Shown here piece by piece: positions 38,048 through 45,487 of a stretch of 64,000 bases of DNA (position 1 is its first letter; each line of letters starts with the position of its first letter). Origin of the DNA: Chitinophagales bacterium (GTDB lineage Bacteria; Bacteroidota; Bacteroidia; Chitinophagales; LD1); contig JAEUUZ010000003.1 of the NCBI GenBank assembly GCA_016786765.1, positions 62,001 to 126,000 of the forward strand. The letters run 5' to 3'. Under the pieces are notes generated by a model that did no database searches, was not told where the DNA came from, and saw nothing but the letters and a program-made list of their open reading frames with translations. The translations under genes and the position numbers were made by a program.

Positions 38048-38452
38048 ATGAACTTTATCATTAAGTTGTTTTTGAATGCTGTTGCTGTTGTGATTGCTTC
38101 GTATGCGTTGAGCGGAATTCATGTTGACGGTTTTGGGTATGCCGTTGCCATCGCCTTTGTGTTGGCTATTCTGAACGTAAGTTTAAAACCTATCTTGGTT
38201 TTATTCACTTTGCCTGCCACCATTCTTACACTAGGAATATTTTTGTTATTTATCAATGCCGCTATTATCAAAGTTGCGGCTTGGTTAATTGGTTCTCCCG
38301 GCTTTGTTGTTGATGGCTGGGGTTGGGCGATTTTGTTCAGCTTACTGCTTTCTATCTTAAACAGTGTTTTAGAAAAAGTGGTGAAACCGGCAATTGCTCC
38401 TAAAGAGAGCGACACAAAAGTATACGACAAAGACGGAAACCGCATCGCGTAA
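38048..38452 (+). CDS. Small membrane protein, phage-holin-4 / YvlD family
   Basis: Integral membrane protein of 134 aa with four hydrophobic segments. The pattern LNVSLKPILVLFTLPATILTLGIFLLFINA identifies the YvlD-type family, named after holins but normally a chromosomal housekeeping protein of unknown role. ATG 38048 begins the first transmembrane segment and is the credible start; the open frame upstream to 37952 would add a second hydrophobic stretch. The C-terminus is polar (KESDTKVYDKDGNRIA). Confidence 0.85.
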   Translation: MNFIIKLFLNAVAVVIASYALSGIHVDGFGYAVAIAFVLAILNVSLKPILVLFTLPATILTLGIFLLFINAAIIKVAAWLIGSPGFVVDGWGWAILFSLLLSILNSVLEKVVKPAIAPKESDTKVYDKDGNRIA

Positions 38453-38453
38453 A

Positions 38454-38521
38454 TCGCCCCTGCTGGCCCCCTTCCTTCCGGGCGAAACATAAGCGTGTTT
38501 CTTTCGAGCGAAGCGAGAAAG
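38454..38521. repeat. Pair of GC-rich inverted repeats between two genes
   Basis: TCGCCC (38454-38459) and GGGCGA (38480-38485) form one hairpin around a pyrimidine-rich loop; CTTTC (38501-38505) and GAAAG (38517-38521) form a second. The block starts right after the YvlD stop. It may act as a transcription end signal or be an intergenic repeat. Confidence 0.4.
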
Positions 38522-38601
38522 CGGAAATTTTTTTGGGGTAAATTAAACTGACATTTCTCGGCATGCCTTGCTGAAGTCCTTTATTTTTAATAGTTTTCTG
38601 C

Positions 38602-39951
38602 ATGACAACAAAACGAATTTTTTTGTTTGCCGGCTTGCTTTGGGGGCTTTATTTCCCTTTGCGCGCGCAACATTTTTCGTTCGATAAATTCTTTGATGCC
38701 AATAAAGATTTGTTTGATTCTATTGTTTCCAATAAAGAAAAATACAAGCTACAAATTCTCTACACACAAATTGATCGCAACGAAAAACAAGAACCTCGTT
38801 TTTCTACATATTCTTTTGATGCCGATAAATACTACTACTACTGTGCAAGTACCATAAAATTGCCGGCCGCTGTTTTTGCCCTAGAAAAGTTGAATAGCAT
38901 AAGTAAATATCACGTTACTAAAGAAGATTCTTTTTCAATCGAAAATTTATCGTGCGATAATCTGACTGATGAAAATTTGTCCATTAAAAAAAAGCGAACG
39001 TGTATAGATCAACTGATTAAGGAAATGTTGTTAGTAAGCAACAACTATGCTTTCAATCCGCTTTACGATTTTATAACACCAGAACTTTTCAATAAAAGAT
39101 TACACGAGCTAGGATACAAAAATGCTGTAGTGTGCAGACGATTTGCCGGTTGCGATTCTTTGGAAAATTTATTGACGAATCCAATTACCTTTTATGATTC
39201 TTTTTCGGTGCCGAAAATTAAACAAGACGTTGTTTCTGCTTATGACTTAAAAGGTTACTCCGGACCTCTTTCTCCTTTGGTTGGAAAAGGAAATATGAAA
39301 AGTGGACAATTTATAAATGCTCCTTTTAATTTTTCAAGATTCAATTATATACCGCTCTCTAACTTGCACGATCTACTGCAAAAAATTATTTTCCCGGATA
39401 CTGTTTCTAAAAAAATAAATCTTACACAATCCGATTATAAATCACTGATGAAATATATGGGTATGTTTCCTCGTGAATCTTTTTATCCGGAATATAACGG
39501 AGATACTTTTCCGGATAACTACATGAAATTTTTTATTGGTCTTGATAGTGGAGAAACACGCATGCCTTCTAATCTTCGTGTTTTTAATAAAGTTGGACAA
39601 GCCTATGGTTTTATCACCGATTGTGGATATGTGGAAGACACTGTGAATAAAGTTGAGTTTTTCTTATCTGCATCTATCTACGTAAACAAAAACGAAATTT
39701 TAAACGATGGTATTTATGAATATGATGCCATTGGTTTTCCTTTTCTTCATCAGCTATTCAATAAAATTTACGAAACTGAACTTTTGCGTAATCGTGCTGT
39801 TAAACCGAAATTCCGGAAATTTTATTTTGATGAACACTTCACTGAACCAAAGGAAGAAATAGAAGAAAAATTAGATACTGAAATTCCAACCATTCAACTC
39901 GAGGAGAAAAAAGGAAAGAAACACCGCAAAAAGAAAAACAGAAAAATATAA
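38602..39951 (+). CDS. Exported serine hydrolase of the class A beta-lactamase-like fold
   Basis: Predicted periplasmic protein of 449 aa with a signal peptide ending near FPLRAQ. Motifs of the penicillin-recognising fold appear in order: ASTIKLP (SxxK, about residue 94), VSNNYAF (S-x-N, about 148) and NKVGQAYG (K-x-G, about 332), so acyl-serine chemistry is likely. It differs from true beta-lactamases by extra length between motifs and by a basic C-terminal tail (KKGKKHRKKKNRK). Likely peptidoglycan-related or unknown ester/amide substrate. Codons are more AT-rich than in genes to the left. Confidence 0.75.
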   Translation: MTTKRIFLFAGLLWGLYFPLRAQHFSFDKFFDANKDLFDSIVSNKEKYKLQILYTQIDRNEKQEPRFSTYSFDADKYYYYCASTIKLPAAVFALEKLNSISKYHVTKEDSFSIENLSCDNLTDENLSIKKKRTCIDQLIKEMLLVSNNYAFNPLYDFITPELFNKRLHELGYKNAVVCRRFAGCDSLENLLTNPITFYDSFSVPKIKQDVVSAYDLKGYSGPLSPLVGKGNMKSGQFINAPFNFSRFNYIPLSNLHDLLQKIIFPDTVSKKINLTQSDYKSLMKYMGMFPRESFYPEYNGDTFPDNYMKFFIGLDSGETRMPSNLRVFNKVGQAYGFITDCGYVEDTVNKVEFFLSASIYVNKNEILNDGIYEYDAIGFPFLHQLFNKIYETELLRNRAVKPKFRKFYFDEHFTEPKEEIEEKLDTEIPTIQLEEKKGKKHRKKKNRKI

Positions 39952-39952
39952 A

Positions 39953-40591
39953 TTACTTCTTTTTGGCTAATAATGTTTCTCCATCAATTACAGTCATTCC
40001 TTTTTCTACTAATGGAACATAATCATGTGGAACAACAACTGTAACTTGTGATCCTAGTTTAATCAATCCAATCAAGTCACCAATTTTCTTTACTTGCTCC
40101 GGTTCAACAAAATCAACAATTCTTCTAGCTAAAAATCCTGAAATCTGCACGATCTTGAAATGTTCTCCGGAATTATCTTCCATCAAAATTTCATTGTGTT
40201 CATTTTCATAACGAATTCCTAAATCGTTACTCATCAAAATTGCATTGTTAAAATTGCCGGCTGTATGTTTATGAGAAACAATTTTGCCATCAACAGGCAT
40301 ACGCTGATAATGGACATGCGTAGGATTCATTTGAATGGAAATAATATATCCGGCTGTATCCACATCGGTTGTCCACAGGTGGATAACTCCATACTTTTCT
40401 TTGGTTACATCCATCCACTGCTTATCGAACTTTGTTATTGAAACCACTTCTCCGTTTGCAGGTGAAACAACAGTATTCGTTATCTGTGGTATGTTACGTT
40501 TCGGACAACGCAAAAACCAAACTCTGTAAAACGTTAGACAGAATAAAACAATAATAATAAGCAGTATGGCAATTTTCTTGAGCAACTTCAT
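39953..40591 (-). CDS. Phosphatidylserine decarboxylase family protein
   Basis: Membrane-anchored proenzyme of 212 aa like the short-form phosphatidylserine decarboxylase that makes phosphatidylethanolamine. An N-terminal transmembrane helix is followed by SPANGEVV, NPTHVHYQRMPVDG (His92, His94) and the self-cleavage site KLGSQVTVVVP (Gly180-Ser181, source of the pyruvoyl group). In the E. coli enzyme the PADG Asp90 belongs to the Asp-His-Ser triad; here it is Asn46. The gene also carries three DnaA-box-like sequences (40356-40386). No phosphatidylserine synthase gene is adjacent. Confidence 0.82.
   Translation of the reverse strand: MKLLKKIAILLIIIVLFCLTFYRVWFLRCPKRNIPQITNTVVSPANGEVVSITKFDKQWMDVTKEKYGVIHLWTTDVDTAGYIISIQMNPTHVHYQRMPVDGKIVSHKHTAGNFNNAILMSNDLGIRYENEHNEILMEDNSGEHFKIVQISGFLARRIVDFVEPEQVKKIGDLIGLIKLGSQVTVVVPHDYVPLVEKGMTVIDGETLLAKKK
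40356..40386. promoter_or_regulatory. Cluster of three DnaA-box-like 9-mers inside the psd-like gene
   Basis: GTATCCACA (40356-40364), TTGTCCACA (40369-40377) and, inverted and directly adjoining, GGTGGATAA (40378-40386). Each matches 8 of 9 positions of TTATCCACA or its complement. The cluster lies about 200 bp from the gene-free gap at 40592-41061. Confidence 0.5.
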
Positions 40592-41061
40592 TTTTTCTTT
40601 TTGATATGGTAAATGTAATCCGTAAAAAGGAATCTTTTAGCAAAGCCAAATTATTATTCGTCCACAATACTAATTTGTATTAAATAAGATTTTAAAAAAA
40701 TAGATATTCAAATACCATTATTAGGACTGTGGATTGTTGGATATTTTATTATTACTTACTCTTGTTTTTGTTGTTATCCAACTTCTATCTACAGAAATTC
40801 ACAAAAGAAATGTTTCTTGAAACATAGGTAAATAAAGGGTTTGATTTAGATACTAACATTTTGCTATTTTAGCTTTCCACAGCCTTCATTGTATATCTTC
40901 ATATTCACATTCCTGTTTTTTCTATGTGGAATAGTATACGCTTATAAACATGTATATTTTCCTTTTAGTAAGCTGTTATTTTTTTCATGTCACAAAAAAA
41001 ATATGTCCTAAATATATCCACAATATAAACAGACTATTAACAACCTTTTTGTGAACTTCTT
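40592..41061. other. Gene-free AT-rich gap, candidate replication origin (oriC)
   Basis: The only stretch above 300 bp without a gene in this window. It is roughly three-quarters A+T, has no plausible reading frame, and holds imperfect DnaA-box-like sequences: TCGTCCACA (40659), TGTGGATTG (40729, inverted), TTATCCAAC (40774), CTTTCCACA (40873) and ATATCCACA (41014, 8 of 9). It also holds the inverted repeat ATGTTTC-TT-GAAACAT (40810-40825) and many T/A runs that could unwind. Together with the box cluster at 40356-40386 and the parS-like sites from 42.3 kb, an origin is a reasonable proposal, not a demonstrated one. Confidence 0.45.
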
Positions 41062-41634
41062 TTACTTCTTGTAATAGTTGTTTTCTTGGATGTATTCCCA
41101 AACATTATTTGGCAGAAAATATTGAACAGACAAGCCTTCTTTTATTGCTTCTCTTATGAACGTTGCTGATATATCAAGCTGAGGAAATTGTAGGAAGTGA
41201 ATATTTTTACTTTCTGAATATGGGTTTGTTTCACGATTTCTATTGTAAACATATATTGAATAGTCTCGCAAAATTATATCGGCATTTTTCCATTTATGAA
41301 GCGAAGTAAGGTTATCGCCTCCCATGATTATTGAAAAGGTATGTTTTGGATATTTTTCTTTTAAATGTGTAAGAGTATCTATTGTATAAGATGGTTTTGG
41401 TAATACAAACTCAATATCTGATGCTCTGAAGTTTAGATTATTTTCAATAGCGAGTTTCACAAGGAACAATCTGTCGTGTTCTTTTAAAAGATTGTTTGCC
41501 TTCTTAAAAGGACTTTGTGGAGAAACTACAAACCAGATTTGTTTTAGACTTGTTTTTTGCAAAATCATATTTGCAATAATCAAATGCCCATTATGTATAG
41601 GATTAAACGATCCAAAAAATAAACCGATGTTCAT
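41062..41634 (-). CDS. nadD: Nicotinate-nucleotide adenylyltransferase
   Basis: Converts nicotinate mononucleotide and ATP to deamido-NAD (190 aa). Nucleotidyltransferase motif GSFNPIHNGHL at residues 8-18 and the C-terminal ISATFIREA match (H/S)xxSxIR-type NadD motifs. It starts one base after the corA stop, so the two are probably co-transcribed. The AT-rich gap lies immediately downstream. Confidence 0.95.
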   Translation of the reverse strand: MNIGLFFGSFNPIHNGHLIIANMILQKTSLKQIWFVVSPQSPFKKANNLLKEHDRLFLVKLAIENNLNFRASDIEFVLPKPSYTIDTLTHLKEKYPKHTFSIIMGGDNLTSLHKWKNADIILRDYSIYVYNRNRETNPYSESKNIHFLQFPQLDISATFIREAIKEGLSVQYFLPNNVWEYIQENNYYKK

Positions 41635-41635
41635 A

Positions 41636-42631
41636 TCAAAAGTATTTCTTGAATTTGAAGTAAACGAGTAATACGATTGCTACAATTCCCATACCTCCTA
41701 ACGTAAAAAAGTATCCCATCTTTGCATGTAGCTCTGGCATATTATCAAAGTTCATCCCATATACACCCGCAATAAAAGACAAAGGAATAAAAATAGAAGA
41801 CATGATTGTTAATGTCTTCATCACTTCATTCATCTTATTATTCGCTTGAGCATGATAAAGTTCAATTAAGCTATTTACGGATTCTTTATGTGTATCTAAA
41901 TTATCTAAAACTCTTAACAAATGATCTGTTAAATCGCGTAAATATACTTTGTTCTCTTTTTCAAAAAACTGAACATCGTTACGCATAATAGTATGCAAAA
42001 TATCATTTACCGGAGAAATCGATTTTCTGATTCTAAGAATATCTTTTCTCCATTTTAGTAATTGGAAAAGATGTAATTTTTTGGGATGATTGTTGATTAT
42101 GTTTTCGAATAACCCAATTTCTTTGTAGATAAATTCTTCGATTTCAAAATAACTGTCAATGATAACATCCAGTAAGCTATAGAGTAAATAGTCTTCACCT
42201 CGTTTTCTTATATTATTTCTATTGTCTACAATTTTTTGTTTAATCGGAAGTAAAACTTTAGTATCAGATTCTTCAAAACTGATTAGCACATTGTTTTTTA
42301 CAAATAGAGAAATTTGTTGCGATTTCATTTCCTTTTCTACGTGGAACATTTGTAGAACCACAAACAAAGAATCGCCATAATCATCAATTTTAGGACGTTG
42401 TACAGTGTGGAAAATATCCTCAACGGCTAATGGGTGAATCCCGAAATTTTTACAAAGCGACTGCACCTTTTGCTCTTCGGTTAAACCAAAAACATGGATC
42501 CAATATTTTTTTTCTGCATCAATTGTCTGTGTCCAATCCGAAATATTTTTTTCTACAAAGGAATCAGCAGCATATTCTATTACTTTCATTTTTGTCTGCT
42601 TTTCTATTAAGGGCGATGCTTTCAACTCCAT
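41636..42631 (-). CDS. corA: CorA family magnesium/cobalt transporter
   Basis: Pentameric inner-membrane divalent-cation channel (331 aa). A large cytoplasmic N-terminal domain is followed by two C-terminal transmembrane helices; the filter motif GMN is present in VYGMNFDNMPE, with helix two running GYFFTLGGMGIVAIVLLVYF and a basic KFKKYF end. A parS-like site (42333-42348) is embedded in its coding sequence. Confidence 0.95.
   Translation of the reverse strand: MELKASPLIEKQTKMKVIEYAADSFVEKNISDWTQTIDAEKKYWIHVFGLTEEQKVQSLCKNFGIHPLAVEDIFHTVQRPKIDDYGDSLFVVLQMFHVEKEMKSQQISLFVKNNVLISFEESDTKVLLPIKQKIVDNRNNIRKRGEDYLLYSLLDVIIDSYFEIEEFIYKEIGLFENIINNHPKKLHLFQLLKWRKDILRIRKSISPVNDILHTIMRNDVQFFEKENKVYLRDLTDHLLRVLDNLDTHKESVNSLIELYHAQANNKMNEVMKTLTIMSSIFIPLSFIAGVYGMNFDNMPELHAKMGYFFTLGGMGIVAIVLLVYFKFKKYF
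42333..42348. promoter_or_regulatory. parS-like palindrome 1 (in corA)
   Basis: TTTTCTACGTGGAACA matches TGTTCCACGTGGAACA at 14 of 16 positions. Confidence 0.5.
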
Positions 42632-42706
42632 CTTCAGAAACTGATCTTTTGATTACAACAGAAAGATAGTTTTTTCTTGTTATTTTACTTTGCAAAATAA
42701 TGAAGG

Positions 42707-43507
42707 ATGTATATCTCTAGCCTGCAAAATGCGCGAATAAAAGAAGTTAAGAAGCTTGAAAAAAGCTCTATACGAAAGGAAACCGGCACTTTTCTTTTAG
42801 AAGGATTGAGAGAAATTAATCTAGCCTTCCGTGCAGGATATTTTTTTGATAGTATTTTTATATGTCCTACACGCATAAAAGAAACAGACGTCTATAACTT
42901 GAAATTTATTGAGCAAATTAAAGACACTGTTTCTGTTTTCACTGTTACAGAGGATGTTTATTCCTCTGTCGCTTATCGCGAATCAACAGAAGGCGTTTTC
43001 GCAGTTACTCGAACAAAGGGACACACACTTGCTTCACTACAGCTATCCAATAATCCTCTTATATTAGTTATAGAAGGCGTTGAAAAACCAGGTAATTTTG
43101 GTGCTATGCTTCGCACTTGTGATGCCGTACATGCTGATGCCGTTATTATTTGCGATGCCAAGACAGATGTTTATAATGCCAATGTTATTCGATCAAGTGT
43201 AGGTACCGTTTTTACAAATCAGATTGCTGTTGATTCTACGTGGAACGTTATTCAATTTTTGAAAGAACAGAACATTAATACTTATGCTGCGTATTTAGAC
43301 ACGAATCAAGAGTATTACGCATCAAATTTTAACCAGCCAACGGCAATAGTTGTTGGTACTGAAGCAGAGGGTCTTTCGGAAGATTGGGTAAATGCCTCTA
43401 GCTATAAAATTAAAATACCGATGCTAGGAGAAATTGACTCTTTAAATGTTTCTGTTTCAGCGGCTGTTCTTTTGTATGAAGCATTGCGACAGAGGAAAAC
43501 AAAATAA
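42707..43507 (+). CDS. TrmH/SpoU family RNA 2'-O-methyltransferase (RlmB-like)
   Basis: SAM-dependent SPOUT methyltransferase acting on rRNA or tRNA ribose (266 aa). An N-terminal substrate-binding domain is followed by the SPOUT core with motif 1 EKPGNFGAMLRTCDA, motif 2 VVGTEAEGLS and motif 3 IPMLGEIDSLNVSVSAAVLL. Member of the RlmB/TsnR group; the exact nucleotide is not deducible. It carries a parS-like site at 43232-43247. Confidence 0.92.
   Translation: MYISSLQNARIKEVKKLEKSSIRKETGTFLLEGLREINLAFRAGYFFDSIFICPTRIKETDVYNLKFIEQIKDTVSVFTVTEDVYSSVAYRESTEGVFAVTRTKGHTLASLQLSNNPLILVIEGVEKPGNFGAMLRTCDAVHADAVIICDAKTDVYNANVIRSSVGTVFTNQIAVDSTWNVIQFLKEQNINTYAAYLDTNQEYYASNFNQPTAIVVGTEAEGLSEDWVNASSYKIKIPMLGEIDSLNVSVSAAVLLYEALRQRKTK
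43232..43247. promoter_or_regulatory. parS-like palindrome 2 (in the rlmB-like gene)
   Basis: GATTCTACGTGGAACG; the right half ACGTGGAAC is perfect and the left half has two mismatches to the core GTTCCACGTGGAAC. Confidence 0.4.
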
Positions 43508-43513
43508 AGTAGA

Positions 43514-44215
43514 ATGTTCCCATTTGTTATTCTTTTATTGTTTTTACAGCAAGATGCCAAGAAGCAAAAAGAACCTACGTCTATAACCAATGGTTACATT
43601 GCATTAAGAAACAGAGATGAAGTAAAGATTACTCCTTTGCTTGATACCTTAGTAGCTGAACAGGAATATGTTTTTGATATTTCTTTTAAAAGTAAGTATG
43701 TTTTTTCCGAATTGTTTTTGGATAAAGGCGTTGCTATTCGTACGGCAAATACTTTAACGATTAAGCCTGTCAACAAAACGAATAAGACGGACACTGCAAC
43801 CCTTCGCATTATTGGCTTTTCGAGTAACAATAGAATTTTATTGTATCATCAATTTATTATTGAACCAATTAAGAATTTGTATCCAAGGGTTGCAAAAAAG
43901 CATACACTGGTTCTCATGAGTAATAATGCATTGGAACGAAATTCAACTTACTCAAAAAGTATGTTTGTAAAAGATGCCTCCTTTGAATATTATGAAGAAG
44001 ATTTATCAGATTCTGTTATTGTAGACGGGTTGACACTTTCAATAGTAAATGGAAGCGTTCGAAAAAACCTCTATACCAAGAAGCCGATCCTTACAAAGGA
44101 AATGCATGATGAGATTAAATCACTCAAACAAAACGCAATGGCCTATGTTCGACTAGACGTGAAAGTTGGAAAGAAAAGAAAATCAACCTGGACAAGGTTT
44201 ACAATAAAACCGTAG
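43514..44215 (+). CDS. Predicted exported protein of unknown function (233 aa)
   Basis: Not recognised. A very short hydrophobic N-terminus (FPFVILLLFLQQ) may act as a signal peptide or anchor. The mature part looks beta-rich with a first Ig-like segment (DTATLRIIGFSS at about residue 95) and a second half containing KSMFVKDASFEYYEEDLSD. Lys-rich C-terminus. It starts six bases after the rlmB-like gene on the same strand and converges on hpt, so it is probably in an operon with the methyltransferase. Confidence 0.65.
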   Translation: MFPFVILLLFLQQDAKKQKEPTSITNGYIALRNRDEVKITPLLDTLVAEQEYVFDISFKSKYVFSELFLDKGVAIRTANTLTIKPVNKTNKTDTATLRIIGFSSNNRILLYHQFIIEPIKNLYPRVAKKHTLVLMSNNALERNSTYSKSMFVKDASFEYYEEDLSDSVIVDGLTLSIVNGSVRKNLYTKKPILTKEMHDEIKSLKQNAMAYVRLDVKVGKKRKSTWTRFTIKP

Positions 44216-44219
44216 TATT

Positions 44220-44768
44220 TTATTTTGCCAATACGTAAATGTCTTTTAGGTTTCTTCCTAATTCATTATAGTCCAAACCATAACCTACAATGAAATCGTT
44301 GGGAATTTCAAAACACTTATAATCCACGGAATAATTGCCTTTGAAGGCCTCAGGTTTAAATAACAAAGTAGCAATCTTTAACGACTTTGGGTTTTTTTCC
44401 TGAAATAGAGGTAACAATGCTTGAAGCGAGTGGCCACTGTCAACAATATCCTCCACAATTATAACATCGCGCCCTGTAATGGTATCGTTAGGTCCTAGTG
44501 TCACATTGAGATTCCCGGTACTTTGTGTTCCCGAATAGGAAGAAGATTTTATAAACGTTATTTCACAATCAATGGATATTGACCGCATTAAATCAGCAGC
44601 GAACATAAAAGAGCCGTTCATAATGGCTACCAACAAAGGTTTTTTTCCTTCGTAGTCTTTGCTCAATGCTACACCAAGCGCATTTACCTTATCTCCAATT
44701 GCAGAGGCGCTTAAATAAGGTTTAAAAGAAAGGTCGTGAAGCTGTACGAGAATTTGAGCGTTTTCCAT
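44220..44768 (-). CDS. hpt: Hypoxanthine phosphoribosyltransferase
   Basis: Purine salvage enzyme joining hypoxanthine or guanine to PRPP (182 aa). The PRPP-binding motif VIIVEDIVDSGHSL is intact, with the family motifs AIMNGSFMFAADL and KSSSYSGTQSTG. The ATG at 44768 was chosen; the TTG at 44777 forms part of the -7 promoter box AATATTTG (44775-44782). The ATG is six bases past that box and lies within a parS-like palindrome (44761-44776), so the message may be leaderless. Confidence 0.95.
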   Translation of the reverse strand: MENAQILVQLHDLSFKPYLSASAIGDKVNALGVALSKDYEGKKPLLVAIMNGSFMFAADLMRSISIDCEITFIKSSSYSGTQSTGNLNVTLGPNDTITGRDVIIVEDIVDSGHSLQALLPLFQEKNPKSLKIATLLFKPEAFKGNYSVDYKCFEIPNDFIVGYGLDYNELGRNLKDIYVLAK

Positions 44769-44776
44769 GTGGAACA
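44761..44776. promoter_or_regulatory. parS-like palindrome 3 (at the hpt start)
   Basis: TTTTCCATGTGGAACA, 14 of 16 to TGTTCCACGTGGAACA. It spans the hpt start codon and touches the -7 box, so any bound ParB would overlap the hpt promoter. Confidence 0.45.
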
Positions 44777-44820
44777 AATATTTCCGCTAATTTCTAAAAA
44801 CAATTAGGTATTCAAAAATA

Positions 44821-45453
44821 TTATTTTTTTATGTCCGAGAATAGCTTTTCGAATTTATCTACCTTAGACTTTACAACGTACTGACAATAGGGTTGTTGTT
44901 TGTTTTGATTGTAGTAATTTTGATGATATTCTTCTGCTTTATAGAATACCTCAAAGGGTGACACTTCGGTTACAATAGGGTCAGTGTACACTTTTTCTTC
45001 TGTTAGTTTTTTGATAGCGTTTAGTGTAGCTTCTTTTTGATTTTCATTTCTAAAAAACACAACAGACCTGTATTGTGTTCCTTCATCAGCACCTTGTTTG
45101 TTAAGTGTAGTTGGGTCATGAATTGTAAAATAAACAGCAAGAATTTTTCCAAGCGAAGTTTCCTTTTTGTCAAAAACTATCTGTACAACTTCTGCATGAC
45201 CGGTTGTTCCGTTACACACCTCTCTATATGCTGGGTTCTTTATAAAACCACCACTGAATCCTGATTCTGAAGAAACAACACCTTTCATTCTTTGAAACAC
45301 AGCTTCCATGCACCAATAGCATCCTCCACCTAATGTAATCGTGTCTAATTCCTGTGTTCCCATATTATGTTCTGCTTTTGTGGTTTCTTTTTTTGTTTGA
45401 GCACTACACGAACCTAAAAGCGCTATCGATAATAGAAAAAGTAATTTTTTCAT
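44821..45453 (-). CDS. msrA: Peptide-methionine (S)-S-oxide reductase, lipoprotein form
   Basis: Repairs oxidised methionine in proteins (210 aa). Catalytic Cys lies in LGGGCYWCMEAVFQ, with GTTGHAEVVQI and PTTLNKQGADEGTQYRS typical of MsrA; the fusion partner MsrB is absent. The signal peptide with lipobox LLGSC (Cys16) places it in the envelope. Catalytic CYWC replaces the common CFWC. Next to the LysM glucosaminidase (34 bp upstream on the same strand). Confidence 0.94.
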   Translation of the reverse strand: MKKLLFLLSIALLGSCSAQTKKETTKAEHNMGTQELDTITLGGGCYWCMEAVFQRMKGVVSSESGFSGGFIKNPAYREVCNGTTGHAEVVQIVFDKKETSLGKILAVYFTIHDPTTLNKQGADEGTQYRSVVFFRNENQKEATLNAIKKLTEEKVYTDPIVTEVSPFEVFYKAEEYHQNYYNQNKQQPYCQYVVKSKVDKFEKLFSDIKK

Positions 45454-45487
45454 ATGTGTTTTTTAGAAATCTTTTTCTTTAGATTCT

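Noticed and set aside
38048-38452. Prophage remnant, because the gene belongs to a phage-holin-named family
   Set aside because: No endolysin, integrase or other phage gene is nearby, and YvlD-type proteins are ordinary chromosomal genes in this phylum.
40810-40825. ATGTTTCTTGAAACAT as a ninth parS site
   Set aside because: It keeps the outer half-sites TGTTTC and GAAACA but lacks the CACGTG centre and has the wrong spacing (two bases instead of four).
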